The notes under the pieces are model-generated. The model worked only from the letters and a program-made list of their open reading frames with translations. It was not told the DNA's origin and searched no databases. Made by a program: the position numbers and the translations under genes. From Diplocloster agilis (GTDB lineage: Bacteria > Bacillota > Clostridia > Lachnospirales > Lachnospiraceae), in the NCBI RefSeq assembly GCF_019042275.1, contig NZ_JAHQCW010000003.1, positions 124,001 to 188,000 on the forward strand: a stretch of 64,000 nt of DNA, in the 5' to 3' direction. This document shows positions 44,179-53,455 of this stretch, one piece after another. Within the stretch, counting starts at the first letter, position 1; each line of letters starts with the position of its first letter.

Positions 44179-44593
44179 AGTAGGATATACACAGGGAGTA
44201 TATGATATGTTTCATGTCGGGCATCTGAATTTACTTCAGAATGCAAAAGAGTATTGCGATTACCTGATCGTTGGTGTCAATACGGACTCACTTGTACAAG
44301 ATTATAAGAAGAAATCTCCTGTCGTTTCTGAACAGGACCGGCTTACCATCGTATCAAATATTCGCTGTGTGGATAAAGCCATATTGACTGCAACACTCGA
44401 TAAGATAAAAATACATAAAGAAATTGATTTTGATGTTATTTTCATTGGCGATGACTGGAAAGGAAATCCCCGCTGGGAAACAACTAAAATTGAACTGAAA
44501 AAAATAGGGGTAGACCTTGTTTTTCTTCCTTACACACAGGGAGTCAGCAGTACGTTAATGCGCTGTCAGGAAAAGGATGCCGTTTATGAATAG
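44165..44593 (+). CDS. tagD: Glycerol-3-phosphate cytidylyltransferase (TagD)
   Basis: A 142-residue nucleotidyltransferase forming CDP-glycerol from CTP and glycerol-3-phosphate. The catalytic GVYDMFHVGHLNLL (HxGH), GVNTDSLVQDYKKK, FIGDDWKGNPRW and TQGVSSTLMR (RTEGISTT-like) motifs are all present. Length is normal (about 130-140). It overlaps both neighbours: the glycerophosphotransferase by 14 bp and the next gene by 8 bp, so supply and use of CDP-glycerol are translationally coupled. Confidence 0.94.
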   Translation: MKKYKVGYTQGVYDMFHVGHLNLLQNAKEYCDYLIVGVNTDSLVQDYKKKSPVVSEQDRLTIVSNIRCVDKAILTATLDKIKIHKEIDFDVIFIGDDWKGNPRWETTKIELKKIGVDLVFLPYTQGVSSTLMRCQEKDAVYE

Positions 44594-45650
44594 ACATGAT
44601 TTTTTAATAAAGCACCCTAAGCTTGATTATCTGCAGCAATGCCTGCGCCATTTTAATGATAGGGAGTTTGTAGATGTAGTAAACGCTATTAACCGCGATC
44701 CAAATCTATTATATTTTGTGGCAAATGGTAATTTATATCCCAATATTCTATTCTATGATATTTATATGGATTATCCATCCAAAGGTTTTTTTGCTTTGTT
44801 TATTCAAACATTAGACGCCTTGCGTTATGCAGAGCGTTTTCATCTTGTTCCGGTAGTCACGTGGAGTGACCGCTGTCTTTATAAGGCGGAACAGCCTATT
44901 AACGGAACCAATAATCCATTTTGTTATTATTTTGAAGCGGTCAGCGAATTCGATCGTGACGAAATAGCGAAAGCTATGCGTGTTTTAAAATATAAGGATG
45001 CGCAACGGGCTTTAGACAAAGAACATCCCTTTGGAGTAGTTTCAAAAACAATAATAGAGAACGACTGTTATGAAGAGTATATTAACGAAAATGCACTTGT
45101 TTATAAAAAATATATCAAAATGAAAAAGACTGTACAACAGAGACTGGATCGCTGCCTGACGGAGATTGCTTTTGAGGGGAAAGTGCTCGGTGTTCATGTT
45201 CGTGCAACTGACTTTAACAAGGGCTATGTAAACCACGCTATGGCTGTGGATAGCAATGAGTATATGGACCATGTTATACAAGCCCTGGCTGTACAGCATT
45301 TTGACCGTATTTTTCTGGCCACAGATGATGCATTTGTTGTGGAAAAGTTTCAGTTGAAATTTGGTTCCAAAGTGATTTTTTGCAAGGATGTTTGCCGGTC
45401 TTCGGATGGTATGGCTGTACATTTTGGAAATAAGGATGGTAAAAATCACAAGTATCAGTTGGGTTTGGAAGTTATTCGGGATATGTATATACTTTCCTGT
45501 TGCACAGGACTGATCGGTGGATTTTCCAATGTGTGCATAATGGCTCAAATAGCAAAAAAAAGTTACGGTTGTGAATATGAATACTTAGATATTATTAATA
45601 AGGGATTTAATACGGTTGGAAAAACAACTTATCAGGATCATTACAAGTGA
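44586..45650 (+). CDS. Fucosyltransferase-like glycosyltransferase (NodZ/O-FucT fold, tentative)
   Basis: A 354-residue protein. The segment KVLGVHVRATDFNKGY resembles the HxRxxD donor-binding motif of alpha-1,2/1,6 and O-fucosyltransferases, followed by FDRIFLATDDAFVVEKF and a GLIGGFSNVCIMAQIA end, the usual third motif. No membrane segment is seen. I prefer ATG 44586, 8 nt after AAAAGGA, over ATG 44577. It is likely to add a deoxysugar to the repeat unit. Family placement rests on short motifs, so the exact sugar is open. Confidence 0.7.
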   Translation: MNRHDFLIKHPKLDYLQQCLRHFNDREFVDVVNAINRDPNLLYFVANGNLYPNILFYDIYMDYPSKGFFALFIQTLDALRYAERFHLVPVVTWSDRCLYKAEQPINGTNNPFCYYFEAVSEFDRDEIAKAMRVLKYKDAQRALDKEHPFGVVSKTIIENDCYEEYINENALVYKKYIKMKKTVQQRLDRCLTEIAFEGKVLGVHVRATDFNKGYVNHAMAVDSNEYMDHVIQALAVQHFDRIFLATDDAFVVEKFQLKFGSKVIFCKDVCRSSDGMAVHFGNKDGKNHKYQLGLEVIRDMYILSCCTGLIGGFSNVCIMAQIAKKSYGCEYEYLDIINKGFNTVGKTTYQDHYK

Positions 45651-45665
45651 TGGGACAGATTGCAT

Positions 45666-46346
45666 ATGGATGGATCTATTAGAATGGCAAAGAAAATAAA
45701 TGTATTGAAACAGAAGAAGGCTTTAAAAGGGCGTGTAAAGATTGGACGCAACGTAGTGCTGGATGATGCGGTAGAGTTCGAAGGTGCAAATTCACTGGCT
45801 ACGGGGTGTAACTTTACAAGCTCTACACTTGGTTTTGGTTCTTATGTAGCCTCAAATTCTTTTATACGTCACACTGAAATCGGAAGATATTGCTGCATAG
45901 GAAAAAACGTACGTATTATTGATGTCACACATCCTAGCAGTACATTTGTCTCTGTGCATCCTGCATTCTATTCACTCAATAATGCAACAGGTACCTCTTT
46001 TATTGAAAACGAGAAGTTTCAAGAAAAGCTGATAATAGATGCCAACTCTGATATGGCGGTAATAATCGGGAATGATGTGTGGATTGGTGATGGAGCCCAA
46101 ATAATCGGCGGGCATAAAATCGGTGACGGGGCCATCGTTGCTGCAGGTGCTGTTGTGACGAAAGATGTTCTCCCCTATTCCATAGTTGGCGGTGTTCCGG
46201 CAAAAATAATTCGGTTTCGATTTGAAAAAGACGATATTAATTATCTTATGCAGCTAAAATGGTGGGATAAAGATCGAGAATGGATAGAGAAACATGCTGC
46301 CTATTTTGAAAACATTAAACTTCTTCGGCAATACACTAATTTATAA
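45666..46346 (+). CDS. CatB-type hexapeptide O-acetyltransferase
   Basis: About 226 residues with left-handed beta-helix repeats (RVKIGRNVVLDDAVEF; LGFGSYVASNSFIRHTEIGRYCCIGKNVRII; VWIGDGAQIIGGHKIGDGAIVAAGAVVT) and the catalytic His region DVTHPSSTFVSVHPAF. The PYSIVGGVPAKIIRFRF segment and the trailing LMQLKWWDKDREWIEKH are typical of the CatB/LpxA-like xenobiotic or sugar acetyltransferases. Start uncertain: ATG 45666 or 45684. A second acetyltransferase in the cluster, so the repeat unit may carry two acyl groups. Confidence 0.87.
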   Translation: MDGSIRMAKKINVLKQKKALKGRVKIGRNVVLDDAVEFEGANSLATGCNFTSSTLGFGSYVASNSFIRHTEIGRYCCIGKNVRIIDVTHPSSTFVSVHPAFYSLNNATGTSFIENEKFQEKLIIDANSDMAVIIGNDVWIGDGAQIIGGHKIGDGAIVAAGAVVTKDVLPYSIVGGVPAKIIRFRFEKDDINYLMQLKWWDKDREWIEKHAAYFENIKLLRQYTNL

Positions 46347-46364
46347 TTTTAGGAGGATGTTTCT

Positions 46365-47873
46365 TTGGGTGATTTTATCATTATCTATATGAAACGACTG
46401 TATCATATCTTAAAGCGGAACAAGATTCATAAATCAAAAAAAATAATCTGTACGAAAAAACAGCTTTTAGAAAAGCATATATATTACGAAGATTACGTAG
46501 CGTCAATTTATAACGAGATAGTAAATTATCAGAATTCCATAAATAACGAGTTAAATGAACCCTCTATATATTTTACAGGATATAGTATTTTAAGCTATAA
46601 CGGGGACCGGATGGGGAAAGTTCTTGGACGTGACGGGAAAATTTATAGAGGCATTTATCCAGAAAGTGTTCCGTCGTTTCGTAAATTATGGAGCACGGGT
46701 TTGCTTCAGATTTTAGGTGAACATAATTTAATTCCCAGAACTATCATCACGGATTATTTTTCGGATGAGTATCCGATTATACTGGAGCATCAAACCGTAG
46801 ATATTTCGGTATCCAGCTTGTGGAATACAGAAATGATAAAGGATGCAGCCATTTTAATATGTCTCATTAAACAAATAGCCCAACGAGTGGGATTTACTCT
46901 TCATGATGGTCATATCAATAATGTATCGTTTGAGAAGGGACAACCAATCTTTACAGATATCGGTTCAATCGTTGAAGACCAGGGACAAGCAACCATATGT
47001 GATCGAGAAATTTTATTCACTGCAATCTATAGACTAATCTTTCATTTCCTTGGAAATAGTTTGCTGAAACATATTCAATTATATGATGAAACCAATAACG
47101 CCATCTGGGTAAGTCCAAGATTTTATGACGATTTAGTTCGGGAATATGTACATGCCTTAAACGTATATGAGAGGTATCATTTATTCCATAGTTCATGGCA
47201 ATGTAACCGGATTATATATCGTATGTTCAGGCGATATGAAGTTCTTCCTGAGTATATAGATTGTTTATTTCCTATGATTTCGGAAAAAGAAAAAGAGTTT
47301 GATGATTCTATATATATGGATATAGAAGTATTAGGGGATGAATTAGAAAAAGCGGATATAACGTTTCATTCAATTGTTGACGTGGGAGGGAATTCAGGAA
47401 AATTAGTAAGAGTATTTTATAGCAAATTTAAATGCAGGACTATAGCACTGGAAAATGATGATACCGAGTCCGGAATCATTTATAAACATTGTGTTAAAGA
47501 TAACATTCCTATTAATACCTTTGTGTTTCATTATTTATATGGAGCCAGCGACGAGAAATTGAAATCTATACGGGGAGATATCGCTGTATGTTTGGATTTA
47601 ACACACAGCAACGTGGCATACCAACGCTTTAAAGCAGATTCCCTTTTTAACTCATTATGTAAATTAAGTAATAGGTATGTGGCAATATCATACTATCCGA
47701 ATAAGGAGAAAGTATTAAAATATGATCCGTATTTAAGGAAAGATGGTACAGAAGATATAGGAATGTTCGAAAATGTTTTTAGATCTTTTTTTGATATTGT
47801 TATCCGAAAAGAAATAGGGGACAGAAATAGCAGAAATTTTAGGATATTGTATGTTGGAAGGAAGAATGGATGA
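46365..47873 (+). CDS. Fusion of kinase-like domain and SAM-dependent methyltransferase
   Basis: A 502-residue protein. The middle holds TLHDGHINNVSFEKGQPIFTD (near residues 180-200), arranged like a kinase catalytic loop (HD...N) followed by a DIG metal site, after an N-terminal lobe with GKVLGRDGKIYRGI and IILEHQTV. The C-terminal third has SIVDVGGNSGKLVRVF, a class I SAM-binding motif, and IAVCLDLTHSNVAYQ. Start TTG 46365 with AGGAGG 8 nt upstream. The WbdD chain-terminating enzyme also joins methyltransferase and kinase, in the opposite order; some NoeA-like methyltransferases carry a similar N-terminal part. Overlaps wzx by 4 bp. Activity is inferred only. Confidence 0.65.
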   Translation: MGDFIIIYMKRLYHILKRNKIHKSKKIICTKKQLLEKHIYYEDYVASIYNEIVNYQNSINNELNEPSIYFTGYSILSYNGDRMGKVLGRDGKIYRGIYPESVPSFRKLWSTGLLQILGEHNLIPRTIITDYFSDEYPIILEHQTVDISVSSLWNTEMIKDAAILICLIKQIAQRVGFTLHDGHINNVSFEKGQPIFTDIGSIVEDQGQATICDREILFTAIYRLIFHFLGNSLLKHIQLYDETNNAIWVSPRFYDDLVREYVHALNVYERYHLFHSSWQCNRIIYRMFRRYEVLPEYIDCLFPMISEKEKEFDDSIYMDIEVLGDELEKADITFHSIVDVGGNSGKLVRVFYSKFKCRTIALENDDTESGIIYKHCVKDNIPINTFVFHYLYGASDEKLKSIRGDIAVCLDLTHSNVAYQRFKADSLFNSLCKLSNRYVAISYYPNKEKVLKYDPYLRKDGTEDIGMFENVFRSFFDIVIRKEIGDRNSRNFRILYVGRKNG

Positions 47874-49327
47874 TGAGATTTTTACAAAATATTTTTACGA
47901 GATATGAAAAAATTTCAGCACCCGTAAAAGCTTCTGTCTGGTTTACTGTCTGTGGTATTATTCAAAGAGGTATTTCACTTTTTTCAACGCCCATATTTAC
48001 ACGTTTGCTAACGCCGGAACAATATGGAGTTTTTTCAGTATACAATTCTTGGTATGATATTATTTCGATATTTGCGACATTAAATATATTTTATGGCGCT
48101 TATAATAATGCAATGACAAAATTTCAAGATGACAGAAATAGAATTACTTCCAGTATGCAGGGGTTGACTACCATATTGACTGTGATTCTCTTTATTGTCT
48201 ATACCATTGCCAGTGATTTTTGGAATGGAATCTTAAATTTGTCTTCTTTATATGTCTATGCAATGTTTGCTGAGATGTTGTTCTTACCTGCCTATAATTT
48301 CTGGGCCGCCAGTGAAAGATATGATTATAAATATAAACGCCTGGTTATAATGACAGTTGTTATCGCAGCCGGCAGCCCGCTTTTAGGCATTATAGCTGTG
48401 ATAAATACATCTTATAAAGCGCAAGCACGTATCCTTTCTTATGTTTTTGTTCAAGTTTGCGTTGGTTTAGCTTTTTATATTTATAATTTATATAAGGGGA
48501 AGAGCTTTTTTAATAAAAAATATTGGAAATATGCTCTGATATTAAATATACCACTTTTACCACATTACCTATCCAGCACTGTGTTGAATCAAGCGGATCG
48601 AATTATGATCAATAACATGATCGGTTCTGGCGAGGCTGCTATTTACAGCGTAGCATACAGTGTGGCCAGTATAATGACGATAGTCACTACAGCGATCAAA
48701 AATACTTTCACTCCATTCATGTACAAATCGTTAAAAAACCAGAGTTATGGCAAATTACGAACCACATCAAATCTATTGATCGTTCTTGTTGGCGGTTTTA
48801 CATTAATTGCAATGGTGATGGGACCTGAGGTTATCTATTTCTTCGCTTCAAGTGCGTATCACGATGCGATCTGGGTCATTCCCCCGGTCGCTTGTGCTGT
48901 ATTCTTTAAGTTCCTTTATCCTATGTTTAGTACCGTTGAATTTTATTATGAGAAGACAGGATTCATACTCGCAGCCTCCTGTGCCGGGGCAATTATAAAT
49001 ATTATTCTAAATTATTACTTTATTAATCTTTATGGGTATTACGCTGCAGGATACACTACATTAGCCTGCTATATTCTTTATTCAACCGGTCATTTTCTAT
49101 TTCAAAAATTCATATTTCGCAAATATGGAAATACCGGAAATAATTTGTTCGATATAAAGTTTATAATACTGTTTTCCGTACTGCTATTGCTCCTTATGGT
49201 GGGCATTACATTCCTCTATTCCTATACTTGGCCAAGATACATTATTCTCCTTACTCTTGGTATTATCCTTGTGGTTAAGCGGTCAGCAATCATGCGTTTG
49301 CTGTCTGCGATGAAGGGAAGCGAGTGA
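47870..49327 (+). CDS. wzx: Wzx-type polysaccharide flippase 1
   Basis: A 485-residue integral membrane protein of the MOP/PST superfamily with 12-14 predicted helices. The start of the fold, SVWFTVCGIIQRGISLFSTPIFTRLLTPEQYG, is diagnostic, and LNQADRIMINNMIGSGEAAIYSVAYSV is the mid-protein repeat of the motif. It moves lipid-linked repeat units across the membrane. It overlaps the preceding fusion gene (ATGA), is the last-but-two gene of the plus-strand cluster and is strongly AT-rich. Confidence 0.93.
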   Translation: MMRFLQNIFTRYEKISAPVKASVWFTVCGIIQRGISLFSTPIFTRLLTPEQYGVFSVYNSWYDIISIFATLNIFYGAYNNAMTKFQDDRNRITSSMQGLTTILTVILFIVYTIASDFWNGILNLSSLYVYAMFAEMLFLPAYNFWAASERYDYKYKRLVIMTVVIAAGSPLLGIIAVINTSYKAQARILSYVFVQVCVGLAFYIYNLYKGKSFFNKKYWKYALILNIPLLPHYLSSTVLNQADRIMINNMIGSGEAAIYSVAYSVASIMTIVTTAIKNTFTPFMYKSLKNQSYGKLRTTSNLLIVLVGGFTLIAMVMGPEVIYFFASSAYHDAIWVIPPVACAVFFKFLYPMFSTVEFYYEKTGFILAASCAGAIINIILNYYFINLYGYYAAGYTTLACYILYSTGHFLFQKFIFRKYGNTGNNLFDIKFIILFSVLLLLLMVGITFLYSYTWPRYIILLTLGIILVVKRSAIMRLLSAMKGSE

Positions 49328-49397
49328 TCGGTTTTAAAATAGTTTTATTGAGTGTAGGATTTGAATGATTATTGTTGAAAGTTTTAGGAGGAGAATA

Positions 49398-50684
49398 ATG
49401 AATAGCCATGTTCGCTCTCGTTTTGTAGTTTCCGTTCGAAAAATAGATTTCTTTTATTTGATTGGTTGGTTTATATTTTTTGCACCTCCCATTTTTTATC
49501 GTATATCAGGTATGGTAACCTCATTGCTGAGATACGGGGGTTGTGCATACATAATTTTACTTCTTTTATTAAATCGTAAACGTAGTATATATAAGATAAA
49601 GCCATTATTTATGAAATGTTTTTTTGCTTTCTTCTTATGGGCTACGGCAATGGTAGTTATAAAAAGTCCAAATCAGATTGCAACATTTTTTTATGAGCAG
49701 CTTATGCCCGTTATAGGAGTATTCTTGCTGATCAATAGCAGTGTGAATGATCGGCATACCAATATAGAAAAGAAGTTGGAAGGTCTGGTGTCTTTATATT
49801 GGCTAAGCATAATTTATATAGTTGCAAATTTTATGACGATTATATTATATCCGAATGGAATATTTCGAAGCAGTGTAGGTTCCTCTGTAGAGCGAGCGAA
49901 TTGGCTGCTTGGGTCAAAAAATAATCAAAGCACATATATTATACTTTCCGTACTTATTATTCTTTTGTTTATGAAAAAGAAAATAATGAATCGTTTCTTG
50001 CAGGAACTTCTGATAATTGTTGGTACGGTATCTATTTTTAGCACAGGCGAAAATAGGGTGGAATTTATGAGCGGTTCTTCCAGCGGTATGATTGCAATTT
50101 CTTTTTTGGTTGTTATATCAATATTTTTGTTACTAAATAAAGACATCCCGTTTACGAATTTGAAATTCAAATGGATATATCTCATGATATTGACTGTCTA
50201 TTTTCTTATTATCACGGGAACTACTATGCCTTCTATAAAAGCATTTATAGAAAATGTGTTGCATAAAAGTATGACATACAATAGCAGAACCTTAATATGG
50301 CAGCAAGCATTGCATTATATTGCCAGACGGCCTTTTACCGGATATGGCGAGATACAAATTTGGTTATCCGTTCGTTTATCAAGTTGGTTGAATGGTACAA
50401 CTAATATTTATAATTTAATTTTGAAGCAATTGTTTGATTTTGGTATGATTGGTTTGCTCTTATTCTCAGCTTCCTATATTACTCTGCCGAAATATGACGA
50501 CCATAAATATCATCTTGTAATTATTGGAATTATTGCTTTCTTCATTTTAGGGCTGATGAATGAAATTGATTGGAACTATCTTGTGGTTTTTCCTTTTTTA
50601 ATTAATAAGGTGTTCTGCAGCCATAATAGCTATAAACCGCCAACAAGCGCAGAGGAGGCAATTGGAAATGGTTACCGGGAGTAG
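49398..50684 (+). CDS. wzy: Wzy-like polysaccharide polymerase 1
   Basis: About 428 residues with 10-12 hydrophobic segments and one longer external loop containing ALHYIARRPFTGYGEIQIWL, a pattern of O-antigen polymerases/ligases. No conserved sequence signature is expected in this family. ATG 49398 follows AGGAGG (49386-49391) and is preferred to 49365. Immediately after wzx and before an acyltransferase gene, which it overlaps by 17 bp. The role, joining repeat units outside the membrane, rests on topology and context. Confidence 0.82.
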   Translation: MNSHVRSRFVVSVRKIDFFYLIGWFIFFAPPIFYRISGMVTSLLRYGGCAYIILLLLLNRKRSIYKIKPLFMKCFFAFFLWATAMVVIKSPNQIATFFYEQLMPVIGVFLLINSSVNDRHTNIEKKLEGLVSLYWLSIIYIVANFMTIILYPNGIFRSSVGSSVERANWLLGSKNNQSTYIILSVLIILLFMKKKIMNRFLQELLIIVGTVSIFSTGENRVEFMSGSSSGMIAISFLVVISIFLLLNKDIPFTNLKFKWIYLMILTVYFLIITGTTMPSIKAFIENVLHKSMTYNSRTLIWQQALHYIARRPFTGYGEIQIWLSVRLSSWLNGTTNIYNLILKQLFDFGMIGLLLFSASYITLPKYDDHKYHLVIIGIIAFFILGLMNEIDWNYLVVFPFLINKVFCSHNSYKPPTSAEEAIGNGYRE

Positions 50685-51678
50685 GAATAAATCGATTGAC
50701 TTTTACAAAGGAATGTTAATGTTTGGTGTGATCTGGGGACACACGATCACTGCTTTGCGTGCTGGAATGGGAGAAAGCGTGTGGTTATTGACCTTTTTTC
50801 GAACATATGATATGCCATTTTTTATGCTGCTAAGTGGATTCTTTCTTGCCCGCAGTATGGAAAAGAGAAAGTGGACACAAGAATTTATACATAAGTTTCG
50901 TCATCTTGTTATCCCCGTAATTTTGTGGGAACTCCTGATCAATATTTGGGGACCTCTATTTGATTCGGTTCGTAATTTGTTTTCGTTATGGTTTTTGTGG
51001 TCCGCAATTGGATGTTCCTTTATCATGATTATCCTTTGCGGAATTGTTAAAAGCAAACGTTGGCAAATTATAATATCCATCTTCCTTATTATCACATTTC
51101 ACATGACAGATATAATACCATTCAATATGGGATATATGTTTCCTTTTTTTGTGATTGGTTATTATACTAAGGATTTGTCCAGATTGATAAAGGGCAGAAC
51201 CCGTAGTGTTTTATGGATAGGCGCTATGGTATGTTTCGTTATATTGCAATGTTTCTGGTCCGGTCAGTTTAACGTATGGAATGCGGGGACATCTTTGTTT
51301 AGCGGAATTGATAATATAGAATTCATTATCTTAATGCGGGGGTTAATTGGCATTACCGGTTGTATAACAATGAAGGTGGTATTTGATGCCGGTTATCTGT
51401 ATCTTGATACAAAAAGTAAAGCGCTTACTGAATTTTGGGTCAAGGTTGGGCAAAATACTATGCCATTATATATTCTGCAGTCTGTTATCATTGAGAACTT
51501 TCTTGGGAAATTTGTTTCGTTGCTGTGTATGAATATAGGATCTAATCCTTTGGTTGTAAATATAAAATTGTTAGGTATATTTTTGGCTCCTTGCGTGGCT
51601 TTAGTTGCAATTGTATTAGAATTATACATAATAGCTTTAATAAGGAGGATTCCTCGGATTAGTGAGTGGCTATTGTAG
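50668..51678 (+). CDS. Membrane acyltransferase (acyltransferase_3 / OafA-like)
   Basis: A 336-residue membrane protein with about ten helices. The N-terminal segment SIDFYKGMLMFGVIWGHTI carries the conserved His of the acyltransferase_3 family, followed by TYDMPFFMLLSGFFLARS. These proteins O-acetylate surface polysaccharides at the membrane. ATG 50668 lies 10 nt after AGAGGAGG; TTG 50662 is an upstream option. It is the last plus-strand gene; its stop is 8 bp from the stop of the convergent glycosyltransferase gene, with no visible terminator between. Confidence 0.88.
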   Translation: MVTGSRNKSIDFYKGMLMFGVIWGHTITALRAGMGESVWLLTFFRTYDMPFFMLLSGFFLARSMEKRKWTQEFIHKFRHLVIPVILWELLINIWGPLFDSVRNLFSLWFLWSAIGCSFIMIILCGIVKSKRWQIIISIFLIITFHMTDIIPFNMGYMFPFFVIGYYTKDLSRLIKGRTRSVLWIGAMVCFVILQCFWSGQFNVWNAGTSLFSGIDNIEFIILMRGLIGITGCITMKVVFDAGYLYLDTKSKALTEFWVKVGQNTMPLYILQSVIIENFLGKFVSLLCMNIGSNPLVVNIKLLGIFLAPCVALVAIVLELYIIALIRRIPRISEWLL

Positions 51679-51686
51679 CTTATTGC

Positions 51687-52736
51687 TTAAAAGGTATACA
51701 AGTTAGGGGTCTTGTGTTTATCCAGAGATTGAATAAAATGTTGAATAATACGCTTATAAATTAAATACCCAAATACCGAACAATCAAATAAGCCTTGTTC
51801 CCATCGCTTTTCATGACTAAACCTTACAATATAATATTGATTTTTTCGATAATTAGGATACATTTTAAGAAAGAGGCGCCTTAACTTTAACATTTCCCAA
51901 TAACCTCGCCATCCGGCATTTTGAACAAGCCATTCTATTCCACCCCGATAGCTACATCGTATAATGTAAAATTCTGTTTCTTCTTTATAATCTGTCATAG
52001 TCTCCATGGATGACCATTTATGTAACTCATCCATAATAGTATTGCGGTCTTCACAGGACTTTAAATTTGTCGTTCGAGTGGTCGAGCCAGATGAATCCTG
52101 ACAATAGTAATATAATCCTTTCCGTATCGTTTGATAAGAGGCTAGGAGTGTATTAACCTTAAGCACAAACAAATGGTCTTCATAATATATACCTTCCGGG
52201 AAGTATATGTCATTGTCTTTTATAAACGAGGAGCGAAAGAGCTTCGTACAAACCGTAGAATTACTTTTTGCAATAACTTCTTTTTTTCCGCTAATATCCA
52301 AGGTTCCATTTGCGGAAATATCTTTCATACGATCTATGGGTAATAATTGTGATTGTTTAACAGTGATAAAATCGCATTCTACAACATCGGCTTTTTCTCC
52401 ATTAAAAATAGCCTTTTTGTATAAAAGTTCATACATATTTGGCTCAACAAAGTCGTCCGAGTCGACGAAGGCGATGTACTCTCCCTGGGACATGTGTATT
52501 CCTATATTACGTGCTCCCCCCTGATGAAGATTCTTGGGTGAATAATAACTGCGAATCCGATTACGGTAGCGTTTTGTAAGATCGGTAATCGTTTTTCCGA
52601 TATCTGTCGTGCTGCAATCATCGATAAGAATGATTTCTATTTCTTCTAAAGTCTGATTGACTATAGAAGTTACACATCGAATCAGTAGATTTGGATCTGT
52701 GTTGTAGATAGGAACAATTATACTAACTTTTATCAT
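51687..52736 (-). CDS. Glycosyltransferase family 2
   Basis: A 349-residue GT-A transferase with the N-terminal KVSIIVPIYNTDPNLL, the IEIILIDDCSTTD nucleotide-binding segment, the GGARNIG motif and the metal-binding YIAFVDSDDFVEPNMYELL. The C-terminal part has EDHLFVLKVNTLLA and no membrane helix. ATG 52736 follows GAGAGGA on the minus strand; an upstream TTG frame lies inside the NeuA-type gene, which it overlaps by 14 bp. It is the last gene of the minus-strand cluster. The sugar transferred is unknown. Confidence 0.9.
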   Translation of the reverse strand: MIKVSIIVPIYNTDPNLLIRCVTSIVNQTLEEIEIILIDDCSTTDIGKTITDLTKRYRNRIRSYYSPKNLHQGGARNIGIHMSQGEYIAFVDSDDFVEPNMYELLYKKAIFNGEKADVVECDFITVKQSQLLPIDRMKDISANGTLDISGKKEVIAKSNSTVCTKLFRSSFIKDNDIYFPEGIYYEDHLFVLKVNTLLASYQTIRKGLYYYCQDSSGSTTRTTNLKSCEDRNTIMDELHKWSSMETMTDYKEETEFYIIRCSYRGGIEWLVQNAGWRGYWEMLKLRRLFLKMYPNYRKNQYYIVRFSHEKRWEQGLFDCSVFGYLIYKRIIQHFIQSLDKHKTPNLYTF

Positions 52737-53442
52737 CCGTATTCCTCTCAAGGGCGTTTATAAGTAAAGATGCCAATTCAAAATCCAGTAAATGGTCAAT
52801 ATCAACGGATGAAACTTCATCCATGATATAAGGTATTGTTCGCTGAGGCTGAAAAGTTTTCTGATCTAAAAATATTTCTGTTTTGATAAAATAAAGGGCC
52901 CCATTGGGCATATATACTTTATTAAAATTCTGACGCATTTGTTCTGTTGAATCCGGTTCTTTAATATAGGGTTCTATAAATCCTTCTTCGTTAATAAGTC
53001 TAAGCCATTGAGGGGGATGGGGTGCTTCCTTTACTGAAATCACCGCTTCTGCCTGTTTCTCACAGGATTGATACAGCTCAATTGCGTCATCGATATGTTT
53101 TTCTGTTCGAAGTGGAGATGTACACTGCAGAAGTAGTACAAAGTCAGGAAGACAAAACTGATTCTCCTGATAATGACGAAGCGCATGCAGCGTAACATCT
53201 ATACTTGTTGCTTGATCGGATGCCAATGGACTCGGCCTTTGTATGCATTTTGCTTTGAAACTTGCTGCAACACTCAGAATCTCTTTGTCATCGGACGAAA
53301 CGTATACTTCATTTATATACTTGGATTTTTTAGCTGCCTCTATTGTCCACCCGATTAACGGTTTTCCGCATAGATTTTTGACATTTTTTCGTGGAAGTCC
53401 TTTAGATCCCCCACGCGCAGGTATAAGACATAAAATATTCAC
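52723..53442 (-). CDS. legF: CMP-nonulosonate synthetase (NeuA/LegF type)
   Basis: A 239-residue cytidylyltransferase that activates a nonulosonic acid with CTP. The N-terminal LCLIPARGGSKGLPRKNVKN is the CTP-binding signature, followed by INEVYVSSDDKEIL and QCTSPLRTEKHI; SSVDIDHLLDFELA near the end carries the metal-binding Asp residues. GTG 53442 is preferred because GGAGGA lies directly upstream. The gene is 13 bp downstream of the LegG-type gene. Because LegB, LegC and a PtmE-like gene are in the same operon, CMP-legionaminic acid is a better guess than CMP-sialic acid. Confidence 0.9.
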   Translation of the reverse strand: MNILCLIPARGGSKGLPRKNVKNLCGKPLIGWTIEAAKKSKYINEVYVSSDDKEILSVAASFKAKCIQRPSPLASDQATSIDVTLHALRHYQENQFCLPDFVLLLQCTSPLRTEKHIDDAIELYQSCEKQAEAVISVKEAPHPPQWLRLINEEGFIEPYIKEPDSTEQMRQNFNKVYMPNGALYFIKTEIFLDQKTFQPQRTIPYIMDEVSSVDIDHLLDFELASLLINALERNTDDKS

Positions 53443-53455
53443 GCGTTCCTCCAAT

